The notes beneath the pieces were generated by a model that was given only the letters and a program-made list of their open reading frames with translations, made no database searches and was not told the origin of the DNA. Shown here one piece after another: positions 1 through 9,497 of a stretch of 64,000 bases of DNA. The position numbers and the translations under genes were made by a program. This DNA is from Pseudoalteromonas rhizosphaerae (GTDB taxonomy: Bacteria; Pseudomonadota; Gammaproteobacteria; Enterobacterales; Alteromonadaceae): NCBI RefSeq assembly GCF_902498845.1, contig NZ_CABVLM010000001.1:434001-498000 (forward strand), read 5' to 3'. Position 1 is the first letter of the stretch. Each line of letters starts with the position of its first letter.

Positions 1-1212
1 GAAATTGCCAGTGATTACTTTGGTGAGAGTATCAGCACTAAAAAGCTGGTGGACTTAATTAATGATTTACGAGCAATTTATCGCTCTGACATTCCGGATA
101 TGTTGCAACTTGGTAAAACCTTAAATAAGCTTGAAACCAGTGTTGCAGACTTGCGCTTACAATTTGGCTTAGATGGTAGCCGAGGTGATTGGCGACAAAT
201 GCTGGCAAGTAAAGAAATTTGCGCCGCGTTACATAGGGTGATCAGCGATTTAGACTTTTTGTATCAAGTACTCAAACATTGTTTAGACCGTAGCGATAAA
301 ATAGAACACCCATTTGAGCGTACCTTAGCTTTTAAAGGGCAATTAGAGCGGGTGTTTGATATAAGCCAAACAGGTAACAGTTATTGGTATGAAACAACAC
401 GCCGCTATTTAACCGTACATATAACTCCGCTTAACGTATCAGTTAAATTTGCGCAAATGATGGCAGACACGGGGGCTGGCTTTGTATTCACCTCAGCGAC
501 TCTATCTGTCGATAATGCACTTGATCATTTTAACGCAAGCCTAGGCCTTAAGCCTGCCAAAAGTATGATGGTTGATAGTCCGTTTGATTATTATCAGCAA
601 GCCTTATTATGTTTACCCCGTTATTTGCCTGAAACACATGCAGCGAATATGCCTCATGCGATTGTTAAGCTTACCCTCGATTTAATTAAAGCAGCAAAAG
701 GGCGATGCTTTGTATTGTTTACCAGCTATCGGATGATGCATTTAGTCGCCGAAGGGCTAAGTACGCAGATTGATTATCCTATTTATATGCAAGGGCAAAT
801 GTCTAAACGTATTATTTTAGAAAAATTTACCCGCCATGGTAATGCCGTATTATTAGGTACTGCGTCGTTTTGGGAAGGAGTTGATGTCAGAGGTAGCACA
901 CTCAGTTGTGTTATTATTGATAAGTTACCCTTTGCAGCACCCGATGATCCACTGCTCCAAGCTAAAATGCAAGATGCGCAATTACAAGGACATGATCCTT
1001 TTGCTTATATTCAATTGCCACAAGCGGTGATTGCACTAAAACAAGGCGTTGGACGACTGATCCGCGATAGTAAGGATAAAGGGGTGTTGGTGATTTGCGA
1101 TAACCGTTTAGTGACACGCCAATACGGCCAAGTCTTTTTAAAAAGCTTGCCGCCGATGCGCCGCACACGTAGCCTTCAAGTGGCCAGTGAATTTTTAGAA
1201 CACATTAACTAG
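1..1212 (+). CDS. yoaA: DinG/YoaA-family ATP-dependent DNA helicase (C-terminal 403 residues, 5' cut by window)
   Basis: The frame is open from base 1, so this is the 3' part of a gene that begins before the window. It encodes the C-terminal half of an XPD-like superfamily 2 helicase of the DinG/YoaA type. Visible motifs are FTSATL (helicase motif III-like), GTASFWEGVDVRG (motif V) and QGVGRLIR (motif VI with the arginine finger). E. coli YoaA acts in replication-stress repair with the polymerase III chi subunit; that role here is inferred from family. The tsaB gene starts 13 bp downstream, so the two are probably co-transcribed. In E. coli yoaA also lies next to tsaB (yeaZ), which supports YoaA over DinG. 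The N-terminal Walker A and Fe-S cysteines lie outside the window. Confidence 0.93.
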   Translation, partial: EIASDYFGESISTKKLVDLINDLRAIYRSDIPDMLQLGKTLNKLETSVADLRLQFGLDGSRGDWRQMLASKEICAALHRVISDLDFLYQVLKHCLDRSDKIEHPFERTLAFKGQLERVFDISQTGNSYWYETTRRYLTVHITPLNVSVKFAQMMADTGAGFVFTSATLSVDNALDHFNASLGLKPAKSMMVDSPFDYYQQALLCLPRYLPETHAANMPHAIVKLTLDLIKAAKGRCFVLFTSYRMMHLVAEGLSTQIDYPIYMQGQMSKRIILEKFTRHGNAVLLGTASFWEGVDVRGSTLSCVIIDKLPFAAPDDPLLQAKMQDAQLQGHDPFAYIQLPQAVIALKQGVGRLIRDSKDKGVLVICDNRLVTRQYGQVFLKSLPPMRRTRSLQVASEFLEHIN

Positions 1213-1225
1213 AGAAATAATTACC

Positions 1226-1936
1226 ATGAATAACGCAATCAGTACTAGTGATATTAATCTATTAGCATTTGACGCTTCTACCGAAGCATTGTCTTTAGTG
1301 CTCAATTATAATGGTCAGTTATTTCACCATTTTGAAGTATGCCCGCAACAGCATAGTCAAAAAATCTTACCGTTGGTTGATCAGTTGTTAGCTAAGGCAA
1401 ATTGCCGTTTAACTGATTTAGATGTTATTGGTTTTGGCCAAGGCCCAGGTAGTTTCACTGGCGTGCGTATAAGTGTCGCCATTGCGCAAGGCTTAGCTTA
1501 TGCATGTAAACTGCCACTAGTTGGTGTGTCAACGCTGCAAATGATGGCGCAGCAAGCTTATCAACAAACCGGTGAAAAAAGTGTATTTAGTGCTATTGAT
1601 GCGCGTATGGGAGAAATATATTTTGCCCATCATAGACTCAGTGATAATGGTGTGATGACCTTACAAGGTGACGAACAAGTATTAAAACCCGCATTATTAT
1701 CTCTTGCAGACGAACCAGGGATTGCAGTGGGCACTGGCTGGCAAACATACCCTGAGGCACTGGCAGATAACCCACAAATTGCTATCAATAACGACATCAT
1801 ATTACCTGATGCCGGTTTTATGTTGGCTACAATTAGCGATGATTTCAGTGCGCAACGTACGGTCAGTGCTGCGCAAGCTCAACCTAAATATGTACGTGAT
1901 ACAGTAACCTGGAAAAAATTACCTGGACGCGAATAA
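1226..1936 (+). CDS. tsaB: tRNA threonylcarbamoyladenosine biosynthesis protein TsaB
   Basis: A 236-residue ASKHA-fold protein, full length for TsaB. It partners TsaD and TsaE in making t6A37 on ANN-decoding tRNAs in the cytoplasm. The start LLAFDAST carries the phosphate-1-like loop, and the signature GFGQGPGSFTGVRI sits near residues 71-84. TsaB itself is not catalytic in the family; it acts as the dimer platform for TsaD. The ATG lies 13 bp after yoaA. The C-terminus ends with QPKYVRD, typical of gammaproteobacterial TsaB. A short TTG-started ORF follows after about 75 bp. Confidence 0.96.
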   Translation: MNNAISTSDINLLAFDASTEALSLVLNYNGQLFHHFEVCPQQHSQKILPLVDQLLAKANCRLTDLDVIGFGQGPGSFTGVRISVAIAQGLAYACKLPLVGVSTLQMMAQQAYQQTGEKSVFSAIDARMGEIYFAHHRLSDNGVMTLQGDEQVLKPALLSLADEPGIAVGTGWQTYPEALADNPQIAINNDIILPDAGFMLATISDDFSAQRTVSAAQAQPKYVRDTVTWKKLPGRE

Positions 1937-2011
1937 ACTGATTAATAAAGCAACTTGCAAGGTTATTAAATTTGGCACATAATTTAATAACCTAAGTAAC
2001 GAGACGCAACT

Positions 2012-2341
2012 TTGAATCTACCTATTGGCTCAGGGTTTTACTCGGGAGACATACCCGGTAAAATTACCTCAAGACAGATCAACACTAATAAACCTCAGGG
2101 TTTATTGGAGCAATCTGCTGCTGATAATAAACAGTCTGCGGAGTTTGTTAAATCAAGCCAAGCAGGTATTGCGCTGGCTGATAAGTTACAAAGTGATACT
2201 GCCCAACCTAGTTACCGACAAACGATTTATGACCAACCGACAGCCAAAGTAAGTCGTGCTATTTCAACCTACACCGAGTTTGCTAATTTAGAACGCCGAG
2301 CTGAAGTACAAAACTTAATTGGTGTGGACATTTACGCTTAA
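2012..2341 (+). CDS. small hypothetical protein (109 aa)
   Basis: I do not recognise a named family. The frame starts with TTG at 2012 after a weak GAG-type ribosome site and encodes a 109-residue soluble protein without signal peptide or membrane segment. It is rich in Gln, Ser and Ala, with GSGFYSGDIPG near the N-terminus. A short charged C-terminal segment, NLERRAEVQNLIGVDIYA, looks like the constrained part. It follows tsaB in the same direction and ends 70 bp before a clear intrinsic terminator, which supports it being a real transcribed gene at the end of the yoaA-tsaB unit. No function can be assigned. Confidence 0.6.
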   Translation: MNLPIGSGFYSGDIPGKITSRQINTNKPQGLLEQSAADNKQSAEFVKSSQAGIALADKLQSDTAQPSYRQTIYDQPTAKVSRAISTYTEFANLERRAEVQNLIGVDIYA

Positions 2342-2411
2342 CAATTAGACAGTAATTTAACTCTGTGTTGATGTGCTTGTATTTGGCAAAAGTTTACCTC
2401 CAGCTGTGATT

Positions 2412-2446
2412 AAAAAAGCCCAGATACATTATGACTGGGCTTTTTA
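2412..2446 (+). terminator. intrinsic terminator after the yoaA-tsaB unit
   Basis: An 11-bp perfect stem AAAAAGCCCAG / CTGGGCTTTTT (2413-2423 with 2435-2445) encloses an 11-nt loop and ends in five T. The flanking A-tract means it could also serve the minus strand, where the alkaline phosphatase gene ends at 2510. Confidence 0.85.
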
Positions 2447-2509
2447 TAATTAACCTTTAATGTTGCAGTTAGCCTCTCCCCTCAGGAAAAGCAACATGCC
2501 AATTAAACA

Positions 2510-3799
2510 TTACTGCTGTTCAATAAAGCCGATCAGTTTATCGGCAATATCAGTATTGTTTTGTGAGCCGATAAATTTATCAGCACCTTTACCATAGGCA
2601 AATACTTGTACATCAATAGCAGTGTGACCGCCGGTAGTCCAACCGGTGAAACTGGCTCTACTGATAATATCTTTAATGGCAAGATTAAGTGGTTTATCAC
2701 CTAATTTTTTTGCTTGTTCAAGCTTGATCTGGTTTTCGGGAGTGTATTCTATATTCGTGTTAGCAGTCCAAATGGCTTTTAAATCATCAGACTCTGACAT
2801 TAATTTAGTTAATTTAACGGCTGTGGCTTTCACGCCTTTTACTACCTCGGTTTCCCATTTATATTGACCATGCGCACCTAATGTTAAACCACCTGTTGAG
2901 TGATCTGCGGTGATCACCAATAAGGTATCCGGGTTTTTATCAACGTATGCTTTTGCTTGCTCGATTGATTTAGCAAAATCATCCATTTCCGCCATTGCAC
3001 AGGCAATATCATTGGCATGGCCACACCAATCAATTTGGCTGCCTTCGATCATCACGAAAAAGCCATTTTTCTTATTTTCATCAAGTAACTCAAGCGCTTT
3101 ATTGGTCATTTGTGCTAAGCGTGTTGGGTTATTATCTAACGCAAAGTCAAGCCCAACTGGAGCAAATAATCCCAGCGCAGGAATTTGCTTAATATCTTTT
3201 AACGCACTAAAGTCATCACTGTATTGATAGCCCGCTTGCTTAAATTCTGCAACTAAATTACGGTCTTCACGGATGTAATATTTAGTACCGCCACCGAGCA
3301 TTAAATCAACGGGAAGTTTTCCGGCAATTTTATTATCAATGTAATCATTGGCAATTTCATCGTAGTTACGACGAGATTCATTATGTGCAGCGAAGCTTGC
3401 AGGCGTGGCATGATTGATTTGTGAGGTTGCAACTAATGCGGTGATCATGCCTTTTTGTTTGGCAATTTCGAGCATGGTTTTTACCGGTTTTTTATCGGTA
3501 TCAACTGCAATTGCACCATTATAGCTTTTATGGCCGGAGCTCAAAGCTGTTGCGCCAGCAGCACTGTCAGTTACATAGGTATGGTCGTCAGGGTAAGTAT
3601 GTGCCATACCTTTAAGAATTGTATCAAACACCGTACCTTCAATTTCTTTGGTCGACGGATCATCTTTAAAGTAGCGATATGCTGTAGTATAAGCGGGGCC
3701 CATGCCATCACCAATCATATAAATTATGTTTTTTGGTGCTTGCTCTGCGTATGCACTTGCTGAGCATAATAATGCCAAGAGGCTTATTTGTTTCTTCAT
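2510..3799 (-). CDS. phoA: secreted alkaline phosphatase
   Basis: A 429-residue periplasmic or secreted phosphomonoesterase of the alkaline phosphatase superfamily. The start is the ATG at 3799 (MKKQISLLAL...), preceded by an AGGGT site; an upstream in-frame extension would put 25 residues before an obvious Sec signal peptide and is unlikely. Signal cleavage is expected after AYA near residue 18. MIGDGMG at 28-34 holds the first metal-binding Asp, and DSAAGATA at 78-85 holds the nucleophile Ser79. Later metal ligands are visible in ADHSTGG and TTGGHT. It releases phosphate from organic esters. It is divergent from the hydrolase starting at 3900. I do not see a convincing Pho box in the 100-bp gap. 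Confidence 0.93.
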   Translation of the reverse strand: MKKQISLLALLCSASAYAEQAPKNIIYMIGDGMGPAYTTAYRYFKDDPSTKEIEGTVFDTILKGMAHTYPDDHTYVTDSAAGATALSSGHKSYNGAIAVDTDKKPVKTMLEIAKQKGMITALVATSQINHATPASFAAHNESRRNYDEIANDYIDNKIAGKLPVDLMLGGGTKYYIREDRNLVAEFKQAGYQYSDDFSALKDIKQIPALGLFAPVGLDFALDNNPTRLAQMTNKALELLDENKKNGFFVMIEGSQIDWCGHANDIACAMAEMDDFAKSIEQAKAYVDKNPDTLLVITADHSTGGLTLGAHGQYKWETEVVKGVKATAVKLTKLMSESDDLKAIWTANTNIEYTPENQIKLEQAKKLGDKPLNLAIKDIISRASFTGWTTGGHTAIDVQVFAYGKGADKFIGSQNNTDIADKLIGFIEQQ

Positions 3800-3899
3800 C
3801 TTTGTACCCTGTTTATTATGTAGTGCCATTGTATACGCAATGTAGTATAAATAAATGTCTTTTACGTTAAACAAACTAAAAACAAAGGGGAATTACGCA

Positions 3900-4751
3900 G
3901 TGCATCCATTTTCAGTTCAAAGTGGCGCATTAACACTTCATGGCCTAACATTTGGGCAAGGAAAAGAGGTTGTCATTGCATTACATGGTTGGCTTGATAA
4001 TTGTCATAGTTTTTTACCCATGTTAGAACATAACACCTTAACTGCAACTTGGTATTGTGTGGACTTTCCAGGACATGGTTTATCAGATTGGCGTGGTAGT
4101 GATGCACACTATTATTTCATTGATTACATTGATGATATTTATAATTTGATCGAAAAACTTGGGGTTAATAAAGTACACTTGGTTGGTCATTCTATGGGCG
4201 CAATGGCCGCAGGGCTTTTTGCTAGCTGCTTTCCTGATAAAGTAAATACAGTTACTATGATTGAAGGACTGGGAGTTGTCACAACACCCAGTGAAAAAGT
4301 GGTTGAGCAGCTTAGAAATGCAATTTTGAATCGACGTCGTGTAAATAAAAAAGCACCCCGACAGTACGAGTCAAAACAAATAATACACCAAGCACGGGCG
4401 ACACAAAGTGACTTACCTTTGGATTTAATAGCACTTTTGATGGACAGAAATATACGAGAAACTGAACATGGATGGCTGCTAAGAACTGATCCAAAGCTTA
4501 AAAATCACTCAGGTTTTAGATTTGATGAGCAACAATGCATAGCGGTAATAAGCGAAATAAATGTGCCGTGCCAATTAATTGTAGGCAGTAAAGGATATCA
4601 ATTTATTAGTGATAATTTAAATAAATATGCTAATTATTACAAAAGCTTAACAGTAAATGAAGTTGAAGGTGGCCACCACTGCCATATGCAAAGCCCTGAG
4701 CAATGTTTACAGCAGGTTCATGCATTTATGCTGCAAACTGGTGCATGTTAA
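3900..4751 (+). CDS. alpha/beta hydrolase
   Basis: A 283-residue cytoplasmic alpha/beta-fold hydrolase. I place the start at GTG 3900 because AAAGGGG lies 9 nt upstream; an in-frame ATG at 3855 would add 15 lysine-rich residues and has no good ribosome site. HGWLDN near 29-34 forms the oxyanion-hole region, DFPGHGLS at 55-62 follows, GHSMG at 96-100 gives nucleophile Ser98, and EGGHHCHM near the C-terminus supplies the catalytic His. The HGWLDN form resembles the serine-hydrolase-like (SERHL) group. The substrate is unknown. It stands alone between divergent phoA and fadD. Confidence 0.85.
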   Translation: MHPFSVQSGALTLHGLTFGQGKEVVIALHGWLDNCHSFLPMLEHNTLTATWYCVDFPGHGLSDWRGSDAHYYFIDYIDDIYNLIEKLGVNKVHLVGHSMGAMAAGLFASCFPDKVNTVTMIEGLGVVTTPSEKVVEQLRNAILNRRRVNKKAPRQYESKQIIHQARATQSDLPLDLIALLMDRNIRETEHGWLLRTDPKLKNHSGFRFDEQQCIAVISEINVPCQLIVGSKGYQFISDNLNKYANYYKSLTVNEVEGGHHCHMQSPEQCLQQVHAFMLQTGAC

Positions 4752-4871
4752 TTGTATATTTGCACAAAATGTGGGAATATTTGCGAATTAGAGTGATTGC
4801 TCAATTGTGAAATTACCTTACTTAGTTTAAGGTTTAATAAAAATAAATTATAAATAGAACAGGAGCTAAGA

Positions 4872-6524
4872 GTGGAAAAAATTTGGCTGAAGCGCTACCC
4901 AGAGGGTATGCCTGAAACAATCGATCCTGAGCACTACAACTCGTTGTTAGAAGTGTTTGAAAAAAGCTTCACTGACTACAAAGATTTGCCTGCTTTTACC
5001 AATATGGGTAAAACATTAAGTTATGATGAAATAGACCAAGCAACAAAACGTGTTGCCGCTTATATTCAAAATGATTTGGGATTAAAAAAAGGCGATAAAG
5101 TGGCTGTAATGATGCCAAATTTATTGCAAACACCTGTTTCAATACTCGGTATTTTACGTGCCGGTTGTGTGGTAGTTAATGTTAACCCGCTTTACACTGT
5201 ACGTGAGCTTGAACATCAATTAAATGATTCAGAAACATCAGCAATTTTTATACTGGCTAACTTTGCAGACACGCTCGAAAAAGCATTGCCGCATACTAAA
5301 GTAAAGCACATCGTTGTTACCCAAGTGGGTGATATGATGGGGGGATTGAAAAAGCATCTGGTTAACTTTGTTGTTAAGCATATTAAAAAAATGGTGCCAA
5401 GCTATTCACTGCCTAGCCCTATAAAGTTTGAAGCCTTACTTGCAGCGAACGAAAGCGATTACATTAAACCTGAAGTGTGTTTATCTGATATTGCTTTTTT
5501 GCAATATACCGGTGGCACAACGGGTGTCTCTAAAGGTGCAATGCTGACCCATGGCAATATGGTGGGTAACTTAGAGCAGGTTTCTGGTTGCTTAGATCAA
5601 GTGTTAGAACGTGGCAAAGAAATTGTTGTCACTGCTTTACCGCTTTATCATATCTTTGCACTAACAGCGAACTGCTTAACGTTTATGAAGTATGGCGGAT
5701 TAAATTTATTGATCACCAATCCGCGTGATATGAAAGGCTTTGTGAAAGAATTAGGCCAACATAAATTCACCGCGATCACGGGCGTAAATACATTATTTAA
5801 TGGTTTGTTGAATACACCGGGTTTTGCCGAGCTTGATTTTTCAAGTTTGAAAATGTCTCTTGGTGGCGGTATGGCTGTACAGCGTCCTGTTGCTGAGAAA
5901 TGGCAAAAGGTCACCAGCAGCAAATTAATGGAAGGGTATGGTTTAACTGAGTGTTCGCCATTAGTTACTGTTAGTCCTTATGATCTAGATTCATACAATG
6001 GCTCGATTGGTTTACCTGCACCTAATACTGAAATCAAGTTGATGTTAGATAATGGTGAAGAAGCAGCCAAAGGTGAGCCGGGCGAATTATGGGTTAAAGG
6101 TCCACAAGTGATGGTTGGTTATTATAATCGTCCTGATGCAACGGCTGAGTGTTTGCAAGATGGTTGGTTTGCCACTGGGGATATAGCCACTTATGACGAT
6201 GAAGGATTCTTTTATATTGTTGACCGTAAAAAAGATATGATCATCGTATCTGGCTTTAATGTGTTCCCAAATGAGATCGAAGAAGTGATTGCAATGCATG
6301 AAGGTGTTTTAGAAGCAGCAGCAATTGGTATCCCTCATGATGTTAGCGGCGAACAAGTTAAAGTTTTTATTGTTAAAAAAGACCCATCTTTGACTGAAAA
6401 AGATATAATAAAACACTGTCGTGATAATTTAACTAATTACAAGGTCCCAAAACTGGTTGAGTTTAGGGATGAATTGCCAAAAACAAACGTTGGCAAAATA
6501 CTCAGACGAGCCTTGAAAGATTAG
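4872..6524 (+). CDS. fadD: long-chain fatty acid--CoA ligase
   Basis: A 550-residue ANL-superfamily acyl-CoA synthetase that activates long-chain fatty acids with ATP and CoA for beta-oxidation, at the inner membrane. The GTG start follows AGGAGC. The AMP-binding P-loop [12 protein letters not shown] begins near residue 213, GYGLTECSP near 356 is the second core motif, and [26 protein letters not shown] near 435 spans the fatty-acyl signature and hinge. The C-terminal lysine lies in NVGKILRR. Length and the opening [14 protein letters not shown] match FadD of gammaproteobacteria. It sits upstream of rnd, as fadD and rnd also neighbour each other in E. coli, but a terminator lies between the two genes here. 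Confidence 0.96.
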   Translation: MEKIWLKRYPEGMPETIDPEHYNSLLEVFEKSFTDYKDLPAFTNMGKTLSYDEIDQATKRVAAYIQNDLGLKKGDKVAVMMPNLLQTPVSILGILRAGCVVVNVNPLYTVRELEHQLNDSETSAIFILANFADTLEKALPHTKVKHIVVTQVGDMMGGLKKHLVNFVVKHIKKMVPSYSLPSPIKFEALLAANESDYIKPEVCLSDIAFLQYTGGTTGVSKGAMLTHGNMVGNLEQVSGCLDQVLERGKEIVVTALPLYHIFALTANCLTFMKYGGLNLLITNPRDMKGFVKELGQHKFTAITGVNTLFNGLLNTPGFAELDFSSLKMSLGGGMAVQRPVAEKWQKVTSSKLMEGYGLTECSPLVTVSPYDLDSYNGSIGLPAPNTEIKLMLDNGEEAAKGEPGELWVKGPQVMVGYYNRPDATAECLQDGWFATGDIATYDDEGFFYIVDRKKDMIIVSGFNVFPNEIEEVIAMHEGVLEAAAIGIPHDVSGEQVKVFIVKKDPSLTEKDIIKHCRDNLTNYKVPKLVEFRDELPKTNVGKILRRALKD

Positions 6525-6530
6525 CAAGCT

Positions 6531-6558
6531 AAAAAAGCCGACATTTGTCGGCTTTTTT
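6531..6558 (+). terminator. intrinsic terminator between fadD and rnd
   Basis: Stem GCCGAC / GTCGGC (6537-6542 with 6547-6552) with loop ATTT, flanked by six A and six T. It begins 7 bp after the fadD stop; the rnd ribosome site follows directly. Confidence 0.88.
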
Positions 6559-6573
6559 ATTGTAGGAGATTAA

Positions 6574-7704
6574 GTGCAATATCAATTGATCCAAACCCAA
6601 AATCAATTAAATGAGTTTGTAGAGCAGATCCGTAACAAACCCATCTTAGCAATTGATACAGAATTTATGCGTCGTCGTACTTTGTATCCTGAAGTTGCCC
6701 TTATTCAAGTTTATGACGGCGAACATTTAGCATTAATCGATCCGCTAGCCGAGCTATCATTGTTTGATTTTTGGCAGATTTTACGTGATCCTGCGGTGTT
6801 AAAAGTCTTGCATTCACCGTCGGAAGATATTGAAGTATTTCAAAAATACGCCGGCTTCGTACCTGCTCCCTTATTTGATAGCCAGTTTGCCTTGCAATTA
6901 TTAGGCAATGGCAACTGCATGGGCTTTGCTCATATGGTAAAAAATTTACTCGATATTGAAATCGACAAAAGCGAATCACGGACCAATTGGCTACAGCGTC
7001 CGCTAACAATTAAACAACTCGATTACGCTGCAGCTGATGTATTTCATTTATTACCGTGCTTTAAAATTATTATTGAACAAATCAACGACGCTGGTTTCTT
7101 TGATATTGTGATCAATGAAAGTGAGTTGATTGCACAAAAACGGGCTTATCAAACACCGGATGAACATCTGTATCGAGACATTAAAAATGCTTGGCAATTA
7201 AAATCTGCGGATCTTGCTGTATTAAGAGAGCTTTCGGCTTGGCGTCGTAACAAAGCGATACGCAAAAATTTAGCGCTTAACTTTGTATTAAAAGAGCATT
7301 GCTTGGTTGAATTGGCAAAACGCAAACCAACGAGTTTAACTGCAATGCGTAATGTGCCAGAAGTCGATAGCATCGAAGTTAACCGCTCGGGCGTTGAAAT
7401 CTTAAAGTGTATTGAAAAAGCTAAAGTGATCCCTGTTGCAGATTTTCCTGAGCCACTAAGACGACTTATTGACTTTCCAAGTTATAAAAAAGTAGCCAAA
7501 GAAATTAAACAAAAAATCACTGCAGTTGCTAAAAAACAGGCCATTCCAGAAGATGTATTTGCATCTAAAAAGCAAATCAACCAGTTGATCAGTTGGAATT
7601 GGAAGTTAACCAGCGCTGAGCGTGAACAGACTCCAAAGCCCGATTTACTTAACTCATGGCGTTATGAATACTTAAAAGACACACTGAAAGAGTGGGATGT
7701 ATAA
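6574..7704 (+). CDS. rnd: ribonuclease D
   Basis: A 376-residue 3'-5' exoribonuclease that trims tRNA precursors and other structured RNAs. The GTG start has AGGAGA 6 nt upstream. The DEDDy exonuclease domain covers about residues 1-170: AIDTEFMRRRTLYP holds the Asp and Glu of motif I, HSPSEDIEVF motif II, and DYAAADVFHL motif III with Tyr and Asp. An HRDC domain follows near 205-285, with a second helical domain to the C-terminus. The protein is full length. It is the last housekeeping gene before the carbohydrate island. Confidence 0.96.
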   Translation: MQYQLIQTQNQLNEFVEQIRNKPILAIDTEFMRRRTLYPEVALIQVYDGEHLALIDPLAELSLFDFWQILRDPAVLKVLHSPSEDIEVFQKYAGFVPAPLFDSQFALQLLGNGNCMGFAHMVKNLLDIEIDKSESRTNWLQRPLTIKQLDYAAADVFHLLPCFKIIIEQINDAGFFDIVINESELIAQKRAYQTPDEHLYRDIKNAWQLKSADLAVLRELSAWRRNKAIRKNLALNFVLKEHCLVELAKRKPTSLTAMRNVPEVDSIEVNRSGVEILKCIEKAKVIPVADFPEPLRRLIDFPSYKKVAKEIKQKITAVAKKQAIPEDVFASKKQINQLISWNWKLTSAEREQTPKPDLLNSWRYEYLKDTLKEWDV

Positions 7705-7720
7705 TTATTAAGAGTTCATT

Positions 7721-7755
7721 GGGACTAAGATAGTTAATGTACTATTGTTAGTCCC
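7721..7755. terminator. long hairpin in the convergent rnd / isomerase gap
   Basis: GGGACTAA (7721-7728) pairs with TTAGTCCC (7748-7755), and ATAGT / ACTAT inside extends the stem. It has no T-tract on either strand, so it is a candidate non-canonical bidirectional terminator or RNA 3'-end stabiliser rather than a proven one. Confidence 0.45.
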
Positions 7756-7788
7756 TACTGTTTGTGTCAGAGGGCGGAGAAAGTTACT

Positions 7789-8661
7789 TTATTCGCCCAT
7801 TTTAGCGAGGATCTTATCTAAATTAACTTTAGATTTAGCCACGCTTTGCATTGGTGTTAACCCATTCGGGTATTCTTCTTGCTCTACGACTAGCCACTGA
7901 GTGGCGCCATCAACAATCAGTGTCTTTATTATTTTTTGCCATGGATAATCATTTTCACCTAATATAGGACTTAAGCCATCGTTAGGATGGGTGCGAACTT
8001 TTAAGTGGGTTGCCAGGGTTCGTCCTGGGTATTTTTTAATGAAATATTCAGGATCTTTTCCTGCATAATGTACCCAACCTATATCAAGCTGCAGTGGCAG
8101 GGTATTTGGCGTATTACTGGCAATAGCGTCCCAGTATGTCGCGTTTTGGAATTGATTAAACTCCTTATTATGGTTGTGAAAACCGATGTGCATAGCATAG
8201 CGCTGAGCGATTTCATTAACCTGAGTGAGTTGTTCGGTCAGAGAGGTGATTCCTTGTGGCTGCCAAGCTCTTTCATCCCAAGGTACAAATAAAATCGAGA
8301 CACCAAGGGTTTTATAAAACAATAATGTGTCTGTTAAGGTGTCATCCGTTAAGGAGTCAAAGCCGATATGTGCGCTACTGACGACTAAATTTAGCTTAGC
8401 GAGTTTGTCCTGCAGTGCACTTGGATTGTTTTTATAAGGCCCAAAGTCACCTGCAAATTCCACACCTTGAAAGCCCATATCAGCAATAGATGAAAGGGTG
8501 CCATCAAAATCCGCTTTTAAGGCATCTTTAACAGACCAAAGCTGAACACTAACAGGGAGTAGTTGTTTGCTTGTTTTTGCATAGATAGACAGCGAGTTTA
8601 AAACACAAAAAATAAACAGAATTGAAATAACATAATTAAATAATGATTTGATTTTGAACAT
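7789..8661 (-). CDS. exported sugar phosphate isomerase/epimerase-like TIM-barrel protein
   Basis: A 290-residue xylose isomerase-like TIM barrel (AP-endonuclease 2 superfamily). The start is ATG 8661, with AGGTG just upstream; a GTG at 8670 overlaps that site. Residues 1-28 form a Sec signal peptide or anchor ending SIYAK, so the enzyme acts in the periplasm. SVQLWSVKD opens the barrel, GFQGVEFAG follows, and putative metal or substrate residues appear in HNHNKEF, LQLDIGW and VVEQEEY. It is the last gene of a seven-gene leftward operon with GMC oxidoreductase and a DUF1080 protein. That context suggests action on a 3-keto-sugar or related intermediate (inference). A second, cytoplasmic isomerase lies at 13142-14194. 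Confidence 0.85.
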   Translation of the reverse strand: MFKIKSLFNYVISILFIFCVLNSLSIYAKTSKQLLPVSVQLWSVKDALKADFDGTLSSIADMGFQGVEFAGDFGPYKNNPSALQDKLAKLNLVVSSAHIGFDSLTDDTLTDTLLFYKTLGVSILFVPWDERAWQPQGITSLTEQLTQVNEIAQRYAMHIGFHNHNKEFNQFQNATYWDAIASNTPNTLPLQLDIGWVHYAGKDPEYFIKKYPGRTLATHLKVRTHPNDGLSPILGENDYPWQKIIKTLIVDGATQWLVVEQEEYPNGLTPMQSVAKSKVNLDKILAKMGE

Positions 8662-8734
8662 AAAAAACACCTAGGAGGAAAAGCAGGGAATTGCTCCCTG
8701 CTTAGGGCTGGGCTAGCTAAAAAATAACTTAGCG

Positions 8735-9496
8735 TTAACTGGCAACTGAATCTTGATAAGCATACTCGGTCAAACCCAGTTCAGCTAAAACGCTATCTAA
8801 ATGGGCTTTTGCTTCGTCAGTAGGTCCTGGGTAATCGCCTGCAATAGGCACATTGCCTAAATAGCCAATATCTTTACAACCTTGCGGTGTACAAAAGTAG
8901 GCACCAAGTACAAGGTTTTTAAAGCGTAAAAAAGCATTACCAATGCGTTGAAACTGCGCAGGGGTTTCATCATCAAAATAAGCAATATCATTTAAGATGG
9001 CTGTTTGTTGCTCTTTTTTCAATGCGACAAATGGTGCTTTATAACGCAGCACAGCCTCATCATCGATCCATGCTAAGCCGTGTAAAATAGTAACGCGGTC
9101 TTTTTGTTGACCGTTATAAGGTGAGCTTACCCACTCATCAATCACACTCGGTACATTTACCTCAGTTGCACTTGGGTTGTTACCTTCGCTAGGCACGATA
9201 TAATCGGCTAACACCGCAACTAAATTTAATTGTGCTTGAGTTAATGTCAATGGCCAAGGTGATTGTGGTGGCATAACCAAATTGGGATCAGTGCCATAAC
9301 CTTTAGCTGTTATAGGTTGTAAATCTAAGTCAGGCCAATGTCCTTTATCACTAATTTTCTCTTCTAACGCTTTACTACACCCTGCTGAAAGTGATACGGC
9401 GGAACCTGCGGCTAATAAACCAAGCCACTTTAACGATTCACGACGTGTCATGCCGGAAATATATTTGTATGAGTCAACACGATCTTCATTATGCAT
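8735..9496 (-). CDS. gluconate 2-dehydrogenase subunit 3 family protein, Tat-exported
   Basis: A 253-residue small subunit that partners FAD-dependent GMC sugar dehydrogenases. The N-terminus has a twin-arginine signal, TRRESLKWLGLLAAG, followed by LSAGC near residue 40, which fits a lipobox; a Tat-lipoprotein is likely. The family core includes LADYIVPSEGNNPSATEVNVPS and GAYFCTPQGCKDIGYLGN. In related dehydrogenases this subunit carries the Tat signal for the whole complex, and the neighbouring GMC protein indeed has no signal of its own. The gene starts 1 bp after the GMC stop. No cytochrome c subunit is present in the operon, so the electron acceptor is unclear. Confidence 0.9.
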   Translation of the reverse strand: MHNEDRVDSYKYISGMTRRESLKWLGLLAAGSAVSLSAGCSKALEEKISDKGHWPDLDLQPITAKGYGTDPNLVMPPQSPWPLTLTQAQLNLVAVLADYIVPSEGNNPSATEVNVPSVIDEWVSSPYNGQQKDRVTILHGLAWIDDEAVLRYKAPFVALKKEQQTAILNDIAYFDDETPAQFQRIGNAFLRFKNLVLGAYFCTPQGCKDIGYLGNVPIAGDYPGPTDEAKAHLDSVLAELGLTEYAYQDSVAS

Positions 9497-9497
9497 G

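Noticed and set aside
3855-3899. Longer N-terminus for the alpha/beta hydrolase
   Set aside because: AAAGGGG sits inside this stretch, correctly spaced for GTG 3900, so it is more likely leader sequence.
3800-3899. Pho box before the alkaline phosphatase gene
   Set aside because: No pair of CTGTCAT-like 7-mers with 4-bp spacing is visible.
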